Notes: generated by a model not told the origin, from the sequence alone. DNA of 64,000 nucleotides from Zobellella taiwanensis (GCF_003012795.1 NZ_PXYH01000015.1:32047-96046); one strand, 5' to 3'; counted from the first letter of the stretch, positions 37,835-49,604 are shown. Numbers and translations are program-made.

Positions 37835-38971
37835 ATGCAGCAAGTACGTGTGGGACTGATCGGGACCGGTTATATCGGGCGCTGCCACGCCATCGCCTAC
37901 GCCCAAGCTCCGGTGGTGTTCCCGCTCAAGGGGCAACTGGTGCGGGAGATGCTGGCCGAGGTGACCCCTGAGCTGGCGGCCCGCCAGGCCGATAGCCTGG
38001 GCTTCAACCGTTCCACCGGCGACTGGCGCGAGCTGGTGGCCGACCCGGCCATCGACGTGGTCGACATCTGCGCCCCCAACTTCCTGCACAAGGAAATGGC
38101 CCTGGCCGCCATCGCCCACGGCAAGCACGTCTATTCCGAAAAGCCGCTGGCGCTGTCCACCCGCGACGCCGCCGAAATGGTGGACGCGGCCCGCCGGGCC
38201 GGGGTCAAGACCCTGGTGGGCTTCAACTACATGAAAAACCCCGCCACCCAACTGGCGCGCCAGATCATAGCGCGGGGGGAGATCGGCGAGGTGGTGCACT
38301 TCTACGGCACCCATAATGAGGATTACATGGCCAACCCGGCTACCCCGCTGGACTGGCACTGCCGCAAGGACAGCGCCGGCCTGGGGGCCCTGGGGGATCT
38401 CGGCGCCCATATCATCAACATGGCCCACTACCTGGTGGGGTCCCGGATAGCCAGCGTGAGCGGCGACATGCAGACCATCATCGGCGAGCGCCCGGACCCG
38501 CGCGAGCCGTCCCGGCTGCTGCCGGTGGAAAACGAAGATCAGGCCCACGCCCTGCTGCGCTTCGAATCCGGCGTCATGGGCCAGATCGAGACCTCGCGCA
38601 TCGCCTGCGGCCGCAAGATGGGCCTCGGCTACGTGATCACCGGCACCAAGGGCTGCATCAGCTATACCCAGGAACGGATGGCCGAGCTCAAGCTCTACCG
38701 GCACGACGACGACCAGGGCCGCCAGGGCTTCAAGACCCTGCTGGTGGGCCCGGAGCATCCGGACTATGCGGCCTTCTGCATCAGCGCCGGCCATGGCTTC
38801 GGCTTTAACGATCAGAAAACCGTGGAAATTCGCGATTTGGTGGACGGCATCGCCGCCGGCAGCCCCCTGTGGCCCGATTTCGAGGAAGGCTGGAGGGTCT
38901 CCCGGGTACTCGACGCCATCGCCCTGTCGGCCGAACGCCGCCAGTGGATCCATGTGGAAGAAATTCAGTAA
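37835..38971 (+). CDS. Gfo/Idh/MocA family oxidoreductase, probable inositol-pathway dehydrogenase
   Basis: The 378-residue protein has an N-terminal Rossmann fold (VGLIGTGYIGRCHA, residues about 6-19) and the family EKPLALS motif with the catalytic-lysine region (about 104-110). A C-terminal substrate domain includes GALGDLGAHIINMAHYLVG with the conserved D and H. Members in iol clusters oxidise myo- or scyllo-inositol or isomers. It is longer than typical IolG (about 335), so the exact substrate is uncertain. The start at MQQVRVG has GAGGTG 6 bp upstream; an upstream ATG at 37796 is less likely. It is the first gene of the operon. Confidence 0.83.
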   Translation: MQQVRVGLIGTGYIGRCHAIAYAQAPVVFPLKGQLVREMLAEVTPELAARQADSLGFNRSTGDWRELVADPAIDVVDICAPNFLHKEMALAAIAHGKHVYSEKPLALSTRDAAEMVDAARRAGVKTLVGFNYMKNPATQLARQIIARGEIGEVVHFYGTHNEDYMANPATPLDWHCRKDSAGLGALGDLGAHIINMAHYLVGSRIASVSGDMQTIIGERPDPREPSRLLPVENEDQAHALLRFESGVMGQIETSRIACGRKMGLGYVITGTKGCISYTQERMAELKLYRHDDDQGRQGFKTLLVGPEHPDYAAFCISAGHGFGFNDQKTVEIRDLVDGIAAGSPLWPDFEEGWRVSRVLDAIALSAERRQWIHVEEIQ

Positions 38972-39009
38972 AAAGGACCAAGAGGGATCCGTCCCGGAGG
39001 AGATTAAGA

Positions 39010-40923
39010 ATGTCAGCACGAAAGCACCTGGATGTGATTTGCCTGGGGCGGGTGGCCGTCGACCTGTACGGCCAGCAGATCGGCGCCCGCCTGGAAGACA
39101 TGGGCAGCTTCGCCAAATACCTGGGGGGCTCCAGCGGTAACGTGGCCTATGGCACCGCCCGCCAGGGCCTGAAATCCGCCATGCTGTCCCGGGTGGGCGA
39201 CGACCACATGGGCCGTTTCCTGCGCGAGGAGCTGGACCGGCTGGGGGTGGATGTGAGCCACCTCAAGACCGACAAGGACCGGCTCACCGGCCTGGTGGTG
39301 CTCGGCATCAAGGACGAGGATACCTTTCCGCTGATCTTCTTCCGGGAAAACTGCGCCGACATGGGTATCCGGGCACAAGACATCGACGAGGAGTTCATCG
39401 CCTCGGCCAGGTGCCTGGCCATCACCGGTACCCACCTGTCGCATCCGGACACCCGCGCCGCCGTGGTCAAGGCGCTGGAGATCGCCCGCCGGCACGGGGT
39501 GAAAACCGCGCTGGACATCGACTACCGCCCGGTGCTCTGGGGCCTGACCAGCCGCGGTGACGGCGAGACCCGCTTTATCCCGTCCGCCGCCGTCACCGAA
39601 CAGCTGCAGCAGATGCTGGGTTTGTTCGACGTCATCGTCGGCACCGAGGAAGAATTCCATATCGCCGGCGGCAGCACCGACACCGTCGCCGCCCTGCGGG
39701 CGGTGCGCGAGGTGAGCGGCGCCGCCCTGGTGTGCAAGCGCGGCCCGCTCGGCTGCTCGGTGTTCGAGGGCGCCATTCCCGCCACCCTGGACGAAGGGCT
39801 GACCGTGTACGGGGTCAAGGTGGAAGTGCTCAACGTGCTGGGCGCCGGTGATGCCTTTATGTCCGGCCTGCTGCGCGGCTACCTCAACGGCGAGGGCTGG
39901 GAGCAGGCCTGCCGTTACGCCAACGCCTGCGGTGCCCTGGTGGTGTCCCGCCACGGTTGCGCCCCGGCCATGCCGAGCAAGGAAGAGCTGGACGACTACC
40001 TGTCCCGCGCCGAGTCGGTGCCGCGCCCGGATCTGGATGCGCGCCTCAACCACCTGCACCGGGTGACCACCCGGGATCGGGAGTGGGACGATCTGTGCAT
40101 CCTGGCCTTCGATCACCGTCGCCAGTTCGTGGACATGGCCATCGAGGCGGGGGCGGATATCGGCGAGATCCCCCGGCTGAAAAAACTGATCTTGAAGGCC
40201 GGCCGCCAGGTGGCGGAAGAGGCCGGGCTCAAGGGCCGTGCCGGCATACTGGCGGACACCACCTTCGGCCAGCCGGTGCTCAACGAGATCACCGGCCAGG
40301 GCTGGTGGATAGGCCGGCCCCTGGAGCTGCCGAGCTCGCGCCCGCTGCGCCTGGAGCACGGCAACATCGGCAGCCAGCTGATCGACTGGCCGCTGGAGCA
40401 CATCGTCAAGTGCCTGGTGTTCTACCATCCGGAAGATCAGGTGGAGCTGCGCCTGGAGCAGGAGCGGCTGATCACCGAGGTGTACCAGGCCTGCTGCAAG
40501 AGCGGCCACGAGCTGCTGCTGGAAGTGATACTGCCGGCGGACATGCCCAAGACCGACGAGCTCTACGTGCGTGCCATCAAGCGCTTCTACAACCTCGGCG
40601 TCAAGCCCGACTGGTGGAAGCTGCCGCCGCTGTCCAGCACCGGCTGGGACGAGGTCACCGCCGTGGTCACCGAGCGCGACCCGCACTGCCATGGGGTGGT
40701 GATCCTGGGCCTGGATGCGCCCCAGGCCGAGCTGCAGGCCGGCTTCAACGCCGCCGCCGGCAAGGCGCTGGTCAAGGGTTTTGCCATCGGCCGCACCATC
40801 TTCGGCGCCCCCAGCCGCGACTGGCTGGCCGGCCGGCTCGACGACCAGGGTCTGATTGAAGCCATCAAACGCAATTACCATCATCTGATCGCCCTCTGGC
40901 GTCAGCGTCATCAAGGAGAATGA
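39010..40923 (+). CDS. iolC: Bifunctional 5-dehydro-2-deoxygluconokinase / DUF2090 protein (IolC fusion)
   Basis: The 637-residue fusion has an N-terminal PfkB-family kinase (about residues 8-325; GGSSGNVAYGTARQG, and the C-terminal GAGDAFMSGLLRG with catalytic D) and a C-terminal DUF2090 domain (about 350-630; ILAFDHRRQFVDM, GRTIFGAPSRDW). IolC phosphorylates 5-dehydro-2-deoxy-D-gluconate. The second domain is aldolase-like and probably performs the next step (IolJ reaction), as proposed for such fusions. GGAGGAG lies 8 bp before the ATG. The stop overlaps a possible iolD ATG. Confidence 0.94.
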   Translation: MSARKHLDVICLGRVAVDLYGQQIGARLEDMGSFAKYLGGSSGNVAYGTARQGLKSAMLSRVGDDHMGRFLREELDRLGVDVSHLKTDKDRLTGLVVLGIKDEDTFPLIFFRENCADMGIRAQDIDEEFIASARCLAITGTHLSHPDTRAAVVKALEIARRHGVKTALDIDYRPVLWGLTSRGDGETRFIPSAAVTEQLQQMLGLFDVIVGTEEEFHIAGGSTDTVAALRAVREVSGAALVCKRGPLGCSVFEGAIPATLDEGLTVYGVKVEVLNVLGAGDAFMSGLLRGYLNGEGWEQACRYANACGALVVSRHGCAPAMPSKEELDDYLSRAESVPRPDLDARLNHLHRVTTRDREWDDLCILAFDHRRQFVDMAIEAGADIGEIPRLKKLILKAGRQVAEEAGLKGRAGILADTTFGQPVLNEITGQGWWIGRPLELPSSRPLRLEHGNIGSQLIDWPLEHIVKCLVFYHPEDQVELRLEQERLITEVYQACCKSGHELLLEVILPADMPKTDELYVRAIKRFYNLGVKPDWWKLPPLSSTGWDEVTAVVTERDPHCHGVVILGLDAPQAELQAGFNAAAGKALVKGFAIGRTIFGAPSRDWLAGRLDDQGLIEAIKRNYHHLIALWRQRHQGE

Positions 40924-40925
40924 AG

Positions 40926-42779
40926 ATGTCCCACACCCTTCGTCTGACCATGGCCCAGGCCCTGGTGAAGTTTATGACGGCCCAGAAAGTGGAGCTCGAC
41001 GGGGAAATCCTTCCCCTGTTCGAGGGGGTCTTCGCCATCTTCGGTCATGGCAACGTGGCCGGGGTGGGCGAGGCGTTGTACCAGGCGCGCGACGTGTTGC
41101 CCACCTACCGGGCCCACAACGAGCAGGGCATGGCCCACGCCGCCATCGCCTTCGCCAAGACCCACAACCGCCGGCGCATGATGGCCTGTACCGCCTCCGC
41201 CGGCCCGGGCTCCACCAACATGGTGACCGCCGCCGCCGTGGCTCACGTCAACCGCTTGCCGGTGCTGTTCCTGCCGGGTGACACCTTCGCCACCCGCCAG
41301 CCGGATCCGGTGCTGCAGCAGGTGGAGGTGTTCAGCGATCACACCATCACCTCCAACGACTGCTTCAAGCCGGTGAGCCGCTTCTTCGACCGTATCACCC
41401 GCCCCGAGCAACTGCTGACCTCGCTGCCCCAGGCGATGCGGGTGCTGACCGATCCGGTGGAGTGCGGCCCGGTGACCCTGGCGCTGCCCCAGGACGTGCA
41501 GACCATGGCCTACGACTACCCGGCGCACCTGTTCGAGGAGAAGGTGCACCGGCTGCGCCGCCAGGCCCCGGACGAAGTGGAGCTGGCCGAGGCGCTCGAA
41601 CTCATCAAGGCCGCCAAAAAGCCGCTGGTGATCGCCGGGGGCGGGGTGCACTACGCGGGCGCGCTCCAGGAGCTGGAGCAACTGGTGAGCAAATACCATC
41701 TGCCGGTGGGCGAGACCCAGGCCGGCAAGGGCGCGCTGCCCTGGGATCACGCCCAGAACATGGGCTCCATCGGCGTCACCGGCGCGGCCTCGACCAATGC
41801 CCTGGCCGCCGACTGCGACCTGATCCTGGCGGTGGGTACCCGGCTCGGCGACTTCGCCACCGGCTCGCGCGCCATGTATCACCCGGATGCGCGTATCATA
41901 TCCATCAACGTCGGCTCCTTCGATGCCTACAAGCACAAGGCGCAGCCCCTGGTGGGCGATGCCAAACTGACCCTGCCCAAGCTTGTCGCCGGGCTCGAGG
42001 GCTGGCAGCCCGAGGGCCGCTGGGTGGAAAAAGCCGCCGAGCTGCGCGCCCACTGGCTGCACGCCCAGGACGTGGCCACCACGGATCGCGGCACCGAACT
42101 TCCCACCGACGCGGAAGTGGTGGGGGCGGTCAACCGCGCCGCCGGGGAGCAGGACATCGTGGTCTGTGCCGCCGGCGGCCTGCCCGGCGAGTTGCAGAAA
42201 CTGTGGCGCACCCGTTACCACAAGGGCTACCACATGGAGTACGGCTACTCCTGCATGGGCTACGAAATCGCCGGCGGCCTGGGGGTCAAGATGGCCAAAC
42301 CCGAGTCCGAGGTGTTCGTGATGGTGGGGGACGGCTCCTACCTGATGCTGAACTCGGAGATCGCCACCTCGGTGATGCTGGGCCGGAAGATGATAGTGGT
42401 GGTGCTCGACAACCGCGGCTACGGCTGCATCCACCGGCTGCAGCAGTTCTGCGGCGGCCCCGGCTTCAACAACATGCTGGACGACTGCCTCACGGTGGCC
42501 GGCGGCGCGCCCAAGACCGACTTTGCCGCCCACGCCATCGCCCTGGGTGCGAAAGGCGAGAAGGTGGGCAACATCAAGGAGCTGGAAGCGGCGCTGGCGC
42601 GGGCCAAGGCCTCGGACATCACCTATGTGGTGACCCTGGACACCGACGCCCTGGTGGTGACCGAAGAGGGCGGCTCCTGGTGGGACGTGGCGGTGCCGGA
42701 AGTGTCGCCCCGCAGCCAGGTGCAGGAAGCCCGCGCCCGCTACGAGGCCTACAAGGCCCGCCAGCAGCAGAATTTGTAA
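40926..42779 (+). CDS. iolD: 3D-(3,5/4)-trihydroxycyclohexane-1,2-dione acylhydrolase (decyclizing) IolD
   Basis: The 617-residue ThDP enzyme has the N-terminal catalytic glutamate region (YRAHNEQGMAHAA), the middle domain, and the C-terminal ThDP-Mg motif GDGSYLMLNSEIATS with VVVLDNRGYGCIHRLQ. IolD opens the ring of the diketo-inositol intermediate. Two ATGs exist, at 40920 (overlapping the iolC stop as ATGA) and 40926; AAGGAG at 40914 favours 40926. It is followed by the hairpin-rich repeat B before iolE. Confidence 0.95.
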   Translation: MSHTLRLTMAQALVKFMTAQKVELDGEILPLFEGVFAIFGHGNVAGVGEALYQARDVLPTYRAHNEQGMAHAAIAFAKTHNRRRMMACTASAGPGSTNMVTAAAVAHVNRLPVLFLPGDTFATRQPDPVLQQVEVFSDHTITSNDCFKPVSRFFDRITRPEQLLTSLPQAMRVLTDPVECGPVTLALPQDVQTMAYDYPAHLFEEKVHRLRRQAPDEVELAEALELIKAAKKPLVIAGGGVHYAGALQELEQLVSKYHLPVGETQAGKGALPWDHAQNMGSIGVTGAASTNALAADCDLILAVGTRLGDFATGSRAMYHPDARIISINVGSFDAYKHKAQPLVGDAKLTLPKLVAGLEGWQPEGRWVEKAAELRAHWLHAQDVATTDRGTELPTDAEVVGAVNRAAGEQDIVVCAAGGLPGELQKLWRTRYHKGYHMEYGYSCMGYEIAGGLGVKMAKPESEVFVMVGDGSYLMLNSEIATSVMLGRKMIVVVLDNRGYGCIHRLQQFCGGPGFNNMLDDCLTVAGGAPKTDFAAHAIALGAKGEKVGNIKELEAALARAKASDITYVVTLDTDALVVTEEGGSWWDVAVPEVSPRSQVQEARARYEAYKARQQQNL

Positions 42780-42832
42780 ACGACGGCACCCGACAGGCAA
42801 CGACGTTGCCTGGGGGAGGACAAAGGGAGCGG

Positions 42833-42989
42833 CTCCGCCGACCGTCACATGCCAGGGATGGCATGTGCGAGCGTACAGGGGGCGAGCCTGTCTCGCCGTG
42901 ACGAGCAGTTTCAGCCTGACCGAACATCCAGTGAATGTTCGCAGCAGGCTGAAACAGCGAGTGTCACGTCCCGAAGCGTGTCGGCGGAG
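42833..42989. repeat. Palindromic repeat module B between iolD and iolE (dispersed family)
   Basis: Outer arms CTCCGCCGAC and GTCGGCGGAG enclose at least two nested hairpins: CATGCCA-GGGA-TGGCATG, and GTTTCAGCCTG pairing with CAGGCTGAAAC with an inner GAACAT/ATGTTC. The first 40 bases equal those of module A at 26443. The gap 42780-43088 otherwise holds no gene; the element stands inside the iol operon and would be transcribed. Confidence 0.88.
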
Positions 42990-43088
42990 TCGGCCCTTTG
43001 GCCGACCGGCACTGGGGCACAAGTTTTATCCGTTACCTGGAGCAGTCAAACATCTGGCTTCAGGGAGAACCGAGTTTTGGAGAACACC

Positions 43089-43979
43089 ATGAGCGTAAAA
43101 CTGGGCATCAACCCCCTGACCTGGACCAACGACGATCTGCCGAGCCTGGGCGGCGACACCCCGCTCGCCACCTGCCTGACCGAAGGCAGGCAGGCCGGTT
43201 TCGCCGGCTTCGAGCTGGGCCACAAATTCCCCCGGGATCCCGAGCTGCTCAAGCCCATACTGCAGCGCCACGAGCTGGAGCTGGTCTCCGGCTGGTATTC
43301 CGGCTACCTGCTGCAGCGCTCGGTGGCAGACGAAATCGAGGCGGTGCAGGAGCACCTCCAGTTGCTCAAGGCCATGGGCTGCAAGGTGATGGTGTTCTGC
43401 GAAGTCACCGGCTGCATCCACGGTGACCAGAGCAAGCCGGTGAGCGAGCGTCCGCACTTCCCCGCCGAGCGTTGGGAAGAGTACGGCGCCAAACTGACCG
43501 AGTTCGCCCGTTACACCCTGTCACAGGGCGTACAGCTGGCCTACCACCACCATATGGGCACCGTGATTGAAACCGAAGCCGAGGTGGATGCCCTGATGCA
43601 GCACACCGGCCCCGAAGTGGGGCTGCTGCTCGATACCGGCCACATGACCTACGCCGGCGGCTCCCCGGTGGCGGTGGCCAAACGCTGGGCCAGACGCATC
43701 AATCATGTGCACTGCAAGGACATCCGCGCCAACATCCTGAAGGAAGCGCGCAACCGCAACGCCAGCTTCCTCAACGCCGTGCTGGACGGCGCCTTCACCG
43801 TGCCCGGTGACGGCTGCGTCGACTATCCGGCGGTGTTTAAGGTACTGAAAGACAATGACTACCAGGGTTGGCTGGTGGTGGAGGCCGAACAGGATCCGTC
43901 CGTCGCCCATCCCCTGACCTACGCCACCCTGGGCTATAACAATCTGCACGCGTTCGCCCGTAACGCCGGCCTGCTGTAA
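43089..43979 (+). CDS. iolE: Myo-inosose-2 dehydratase IolE
   Basis: The 296-residue TIM-barrel protein of the AP-endonuclease-2/xylose-isomerase-like family begins MSVKLGINPLTWTNDDLP. Metal ligands are visible in YHHHMGTVIET, LLLDTGHMTYAGG, HVHCKD and VVEAEQDPS. It dehydrates 2-keto-myo-inositol. Upstream codons of the open frame cross the repeat element and are not part of the gene; GAGAAC lies shortly before the ATG. iolA follows after 14 bp. Confidence 0.95.
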   Translation: MSVKLGINPLTWTNDDLPSLGGDTPLATCLTEGRQAGFAGFELGHKFPRDPELLKPILQRHELELVSGWYSGYLLQRSVADEIEAVQEHLQLLKAMGCKVMVFCEVTGCIHGDQSKPVSERPHFPAERWEEYGAKLTEFARYTLSQGVQLAYHHHMGTVIETEAEVDALMQHTGPEVGLLLDTGHMTYAGGSPVAVAKRWARRINHVHCKDIRANILKEARNRNASFLNAVLDGAFTVPGDGCVDYPAVFKVLKDNDYQGWLVVEAEQDPSVAHPLTYATLGYNNLHAFARNAGLL

Positions 43980-43993
43980 CGGAGAAACCTAGC

Positions 43994-45496
<1,503 letters not shown>

Positions 45497-45513
45497 GCGC
45501 CACGCCGCCAACC

Positions 45514-45539
45514 GAAGCCCGCCCAGTGCGGGCTTCTTT
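45514..45539 (+). terminator. Rho-independent terminator of the iol operon
   Basis: GAAGCCCGC and GCGGGCTTC form a 9-bp stem with a 5-nt loop followed by TTT, 18 bp after the iolA stop. Confidence 0.85.
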
Positions 45540-45797
45540 GTATGGGGAGCGCCGAGAGCAGGCTTGTGGTATAGGGCAAAATGGCGTAAAAACAGGCATT
45601 CCGGTGTGGTCAAAAAGTGTGCTCGACAATCTTTATGACAAAATGATGGGGTCTTTATGCACAATTTGTAAAGATCCTGTGACCAAATATTGCATTTGTG
45701 CTTTGCCACTTTGTCACTTCACGGGGTAAACTGGGGCACCCAAGCAGTTAGGGTCAACAATCGGTCTACACATAACAGACAACTAGAAGAAGCAACT
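45540..45797 (+). promoter_or_regulatory. Upstream region of glcB
   Basis: The stretch is markedly A+T-richer than its surroundings between about 45590 and 45790, as expected for a promoter region. No clear -35/-10 pair at standard spacing or known operator could be fixed by eye. No gene or RNA was recognised. Confidence 0.4.
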
Positions 45798-47969
45798 ATG
45801 ACGGAACGTATTCACCTCGGCACTTTACAAGTCGCTACCGTTCTTCATGATCTGGTAGTAAATGAAATCATCCCCGGCACCGGCGTAGAGCCTGCCGCCT
45901 TCTGGGCCGGCATGGAGCAGATCGTCAACGACCTGGCCCCCAAAAACCGCGCCCTGCTGGACAAGCGGGAGCAACTGCAGGCCCGTATCGACGATTGGCA
46001 CCGGACTCACAACGGTCAGCCTTTCGACGCCGCCGCCTACAAGCAGTTTTTAGTGGATATCGGTTATCTGCTGCCGGTTGTTGACGACTTTACCATCACC
46101 ACCGCCAACGTGGACGCCGAACTGGCCACCCTGGCCGGTCCCCAACTGGTGGTGCCGGTCAACAATGCCCGTTATGCCCTGAATGCTGCCAACGCCCGCT
46201 GGGGCAGCCTGTACGACGCCCTCTACGGCAGCGACGCCATCCCCGAAACCGACGGCGCCGAAAAGGGCAAGTCATTCAACCCGCGCCGGGCCGCCAAGGT
46301 AGTGGCCTGGGGCCGACAACTGCTGGATCAGGCCGCCCCCCTGGCCGCCGGCAGCCACGCCGACGCCACCGGCTACCAGGTGGTCGACGGCGAGTTGCGG
46401 ATAAGCCTGGCAAGCGGTGGCAGCACTACCCTGGCCGAGGCCGGCAAGTTCGCCGGTTACAACGGCGATCCGGCCCAGCCCACTGCCGTGCTGCTTTGCA
46501 ACAATGGCCTGCACATCGAGCTGCAGTTCGACCGCAACCATATGGTCGGCAAGGACGACAGGGCCGGCATCAAGGATCTGCTGGTTGAAGCCGCCCTGTC
46601 CACCATCATGGACTGCGAAGACTCGGTCGCCGCCGTGGACGCCGAAGACAAGGTCGGCGTTTACCGCAACTGGCTGGGCCTGATGAAAGGCACCCTGACC
46701 GAAGAAGTGAAAAAGGGCGACCAGGTGATTACCCGCCGGCTCAATCCGGACCGTCAATACCAGGATCCCCAGGGCCGGCCGTTCAGCCTTCACGGCCGCA
46801 GCCTGCTGTTCGTGCGCAACGTGGGTCATCTGATGACCAACGACGCCGTGCTCGACAAGGACGGCAACGAGGTGCCCGAAGGCATCATCGACGGCCTGGT
46901 GACCAGCCTTATTTCGATTCACGATCTCAAGGGCAACGGCCAGTTCAGAAACTCCCGTACCGGCAGTGTCTATATCGTCAAGCCCAAGATGCACGGCCCC
47001 GAAGAAGTGGCCTTCGCCTGCGAGCTGTTCGGCCGCATCGAAGCGGTGCTGGGCCTGGCCAAGAATACCCTGAAAGTGGGCATCATGGACGAGGAGCGCC
47101 GTACCAGCGCCAACCTCAAGGCCTGTATCCACGAGGCCCGGGAGCGGGTGGTGTTCATCAACACCGGTTTCCTCGATCGCACCGGCGATGAAATCCACAC
47201 CAGCATGGAAGCCGGCCCCGTGGTGCGCAAGGGGGCTATGAAGCAGCAGGCCTGGATCCAGGCCTACGAGAACAACAACGTGGACGTCGGCCTGGCCGCC
47301 GGCCTGCAGGGCCATGCCCAGATCGGCAAGGGCATGTGGGCCATCCCCGACAATATGGCCGACATGCTGGAGCAGAAGATAGGCCATCCCCTGGCCGGCG
47401 CCAACACCGCCTGGGTGCCGTCGCCTACCGCCGCCACCCTGCACGCCACCCACTACCACCAGGTGAACGTGAAGTCGCGTCAGGACGAGCTGAAGGGACG
47501 CATCCCGGCCAGCCTGGACGACCTGCTGACCATACCGCTGCTGACCGATACCGCCAGCCTGAGCGCCGAGGACATTCAGCAGGAGCTGGACAACAATGCC
47601 CAGGGCATCCTCGGCTACGTGGTGCGCTGGATAGACCAGGGTGTGGGTTGTTCCAAGGTACCCGACATCAACGACGTGGGCCTGATGGAAGACCGCGCCA
47701 CCCTGCGCATTTCCGCCCAGCACATCGCCAACTGGCTGCGCCACGGTATCTGCAGCAAGGAGCAGGTGATGGCAACCATGCAGCGCATGGCGGCCATCGT
47801 CGACCAGCAGAATGCCGGCGATCCCCTGTACCGCAACATGGCGCCGGGCTTTGACGGCATCGCCTTCCAGGCCGCCTGCGCCCTGGTGTTTGAAGGCTGC
47901 ACTCAGCCCAGCGGCTACACCGAGCCGCTGCTGCACGCCTACCGGCGCAAGCTGAAGGCCCAGGGATGA
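45798..47969 (+). CDS. glcB: Malate synthase G
   Basis: The 723-residue protein is the single-chain G form: [22 protein letters not shown] segment (here [18 protein letters not shown]), [13 protein letters not shown] with the catalytic arginine, [23 protein letters not shown], and [17 protein letters not shown]. It condenses glyoxylate with acetyl-CoA to malate. Isocitrate lyase is not in this window; malate synthase G usually serves glycolate/glyoxylate use. Start at 45798 after AGAAGAAG. A terminator follows. Confidence 0.96.
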   Translation: MTERIHLGTLQVATVLHDLVVNEIIPGTGVEPAAFWAGMEQIVNDLAPKNRALLDKREQLQARIDDWHRTHNGQPFDAAAYKQFLVDIGYLLPVVDDFTITTANVDAELATLAGPQLVVPVNNARYALNAANARWGSLYDALYGSDAIPETDGAEKGKSFNPRRAAKVVAWGRQLLDQAAPLAAGSHADATGYQVVDGELRISLASGGSTTLAEAGKFAGYNGDPAQPTAVLLCNNGLHIELQFDRNHMVGKDDRAGIKDLLVEAALSTIMDCEDSVAAVDAEDKVGVYRNWLGLMKGTLTEEVKKGDQVITRRLNPDRQYQDPQGRPFSLHGRSLLFVRNVGHLMTNDAVLDKDGNEVPEGIIDGLVTSLISIHDLKGNGQFRNSRTGSVYIVKPKMHGPEEVAFACELFGRIEAVLGLAKNTLKVGIMDEERRTSANLKACIHEARERVVFINTGFLDRTGDEIHTSMEAGPVVRKGAMKQQAWIQAYENNNVDVGLAAGLQGHAQIGKGMWAIPDNMADMLEQKIGHPLAGANTAWVPSPTAATLHATHYHQVNVKSRQDELKGRIPASLDDLLTIPLLTDTASLSAEDIQQELDNNAQGILGYVVRWIDQGVGCSKVPDINDVGLMEDRATLRISAQHIANWLRHGICSKEQVMATMQRMAAIVDQQNAGDPLYRNMAPGFDGIAFQAACALVFEGCTQPSGYTEPLLHAYRRKLKAQG

Positions 47970-47990
47970 GTTAAGTCCCGGTAAACAACC

Positions 47991-48017
47991 ATCCCCGGCT
48001 TGTCCGGGGATTTTTTT
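47991..48017 (+). terminator. Rho-independent terminator of glcB
   Basis: ATCCCCGG and CCGGGGAT form an 8-bp stem with a 5-nt loop, followed by seven T residues. Confidence 0.92.
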
Positions 48018-48159
48018 ATCCGCCGTTGTGCCGGATGGATTTTTTTGCCGCCGTGACGGGCTGAATGGCGAAAAATGCAACTTATGCTGCTAGAATCCCG
48101 CTCGCCCGTCCTGTAGAGGCAATCACCGACCGTTCAGTAAAAGCAACCGGATCCACCCC

Positions 48160-49539
48160 ATGATAAGACGCCTGGTCATTTCCCTGTCCTCTCTCATTTT
48201 CAGCGTGTTCCTGCTGATGGGGGGCAACACCTTCGTGATGACCCTGCTCGGGGTCAACCTGGGCCTCAAGGGTATAGAGCCCACCCTGATCGGCAGCATC
48301 ATGGTCTGTTACTCGGTGGGGTTCGTGCTCGGCTCCCTCTACGGCCCCAGGGTGATCAAAAGGGTGGGGCACATCCGTGCCTTTGCCGTGTTCAGCGCCT
48401 TTCTGGCCAGCTCGACCCTGATTTTCCCGCTGACCGACAGCATCCTTGTCTGGGCCTTGCTGCGTGCGCTCAGCGGCATCGCCGTGGCGGGCAGCTTCGT
48501 GGTGATCGAGAGCTGGTTCAGCGCCGTGGCCACCAACGACAACAGGGCGACCCTGTTTTTCGCCTACCAGATTTGCGCCTACCTGGCGGCCACCGCCGGC
48601 CAGTTGCTGATAGGCTTTACCGATCCCGCCGCTTTCGTGCCCTTTACCCTGGGCGCCATCGTACTGACCGCCGCCCTGGTGCCCCTGTCGCTGACCCGGA
48701 TGGACGCGCCCACCATAGAGCACAACGAGCGATTGAGCGTCAAGGCCATCATTCGCGATGCTCCGGTCGGCCTGCTGGCGGCCCTGTGCAGCGGCGTGCT
48801 GATCAGCAGTTTTTATTCCATGGCGCCGGTATATGCCATCCAGGTCGGGCTGCCGGTCAACCAGCTGTCCTATTTCATGGCGGTATCCATCTTCACCTTT
48901 ATTCTGTTCGCCTGGCCCCTGGGGCGGCTGTGCGACCGGCTGGATCGCAGCAAAATCATGGTCTGGATCAACGCCATCATTGTGCTCAGTGCCCTGGGAG
49001 TGATCTACGCCGGCCATTACCACCTGTGGTTGCTGATCGGTTTTTCCGCCCTCTACATGGGCATGGTGGCCTCCATCTATCCGGTGGCGGTGGCCATTAC
49101 CAACGACCGCATGGAAGCCAGGCACATCGTCGCGGCCAGTACCACCCTGCTGCTGAGCTATGGCCTCGGCAGTTCCCTCGGCCCGCTGTTCAGCTCCAGC
49201 ATGATGACCTGGCTGGGGCCCCAGGGGCTGTATTACGGCTGCGGCGGCGTGGCGCTGATGCTGGCCGGCTATGCCTGGCAGTGGCAGTGGCGTACCCGCT
49301 CGGTACCGGTGGAAGAGCAGTCGGTGTATATTGCCACCCCGGTGGAAACGGCCGGTGTCATTACCGAACTCGACCCGCGTAACGAGGAGTTCGTGGACGT
49401 GCCGATGGAAGAGGTGTTTCCCGATCTGGAAGAGGAGGAAATCGCCCAGGCCCAGGCCAGCCAGCTGGATCTGGAACTGCCGGAGCCCGAGCCGGCACCG
49501 GGCCCGGCCCAGGAAGATCCCATGGTGGTGGTTCGCTGA
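48160..49539 (+). CDS. MFS transporter, YcaD-like, with acidic cytoplasmic C-terminal tail
   Basis: The 459-residue protein has 12 predicted helices in the first 380 residues. Motif-A-like GSLYGPRVIKRVGHIRA, ALSGIAVAGSFVVIESWF and the second-half GRLCDRLDRSKIM resemble E. coli YcaD and related transporters of unknown substrate. After helix 12 comes a tail of about 75 residues very rich in Glu, Asp and Pro (DVPMEEVFPDLEEEE, PEPEPAPGPAQED). Such a tail is not part of the standard family fold. It is a single gene between the glcB terminator and the small ORF. Confidence 0.83.
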   Translation: MIRRLVISLSSLIFSVFLLMGGNTFVMTLLGVNLGLKGIEPTLIGSIMVCYSVGFVLGSLYGPRVIKRVGHIRAFAVFSAFLASSTLIFPLTDSILVWALLRALSGIAVAGSFVVIESWFSAVATNDNRATLFFAYQICAYLAATAGQLLIGFTDPAAFVPFTLGAIVLTAALVPLSLTRMDAPTIEHNERLSVKAIIRDAPVGLLAALCSGVLISSFYSMAPVYAIQVGLPVNQLSYFMAVSIFTFILFAWPLGRLCDRLDRSKIMVWINAIIVLSALGVIYAGHYHLWLLIGFSALYMGMVASIYPVAVAITNDRMEARHIVAASTTLLLSYGLGSSLGPLFSSSMMTWLGPQGLYYGCGGVALMLAGYAWQWQWRTRSVPVEEQSVYIATPVETAGVITELDPRNEEFVDVPMEEVFPDLEEEEIAQAQASQLDLELPEPEPAPGPAQEDPMVVVR

Positions 49540-49604
49540 GCTGTCACCGGATTGTCATCGGTAGGGGCTAGGCTGAGGAAGTCTTGACCGAGGAGGACAG
49601 GCTG

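Noticed and set aside
40911..43022. 703-codon open frame opposite iolD and the following gap
   Set aside because: iolD is certain on the plus strand, and the antisense product has no recognisable motif. It is a coding-bias shadow.
45690..45797. Upstream extension of glcB to 45690
   Set aside because: The extra 36 residues do not resemble malate synthase, and the family N-terminus starts at the ATG at 45798.
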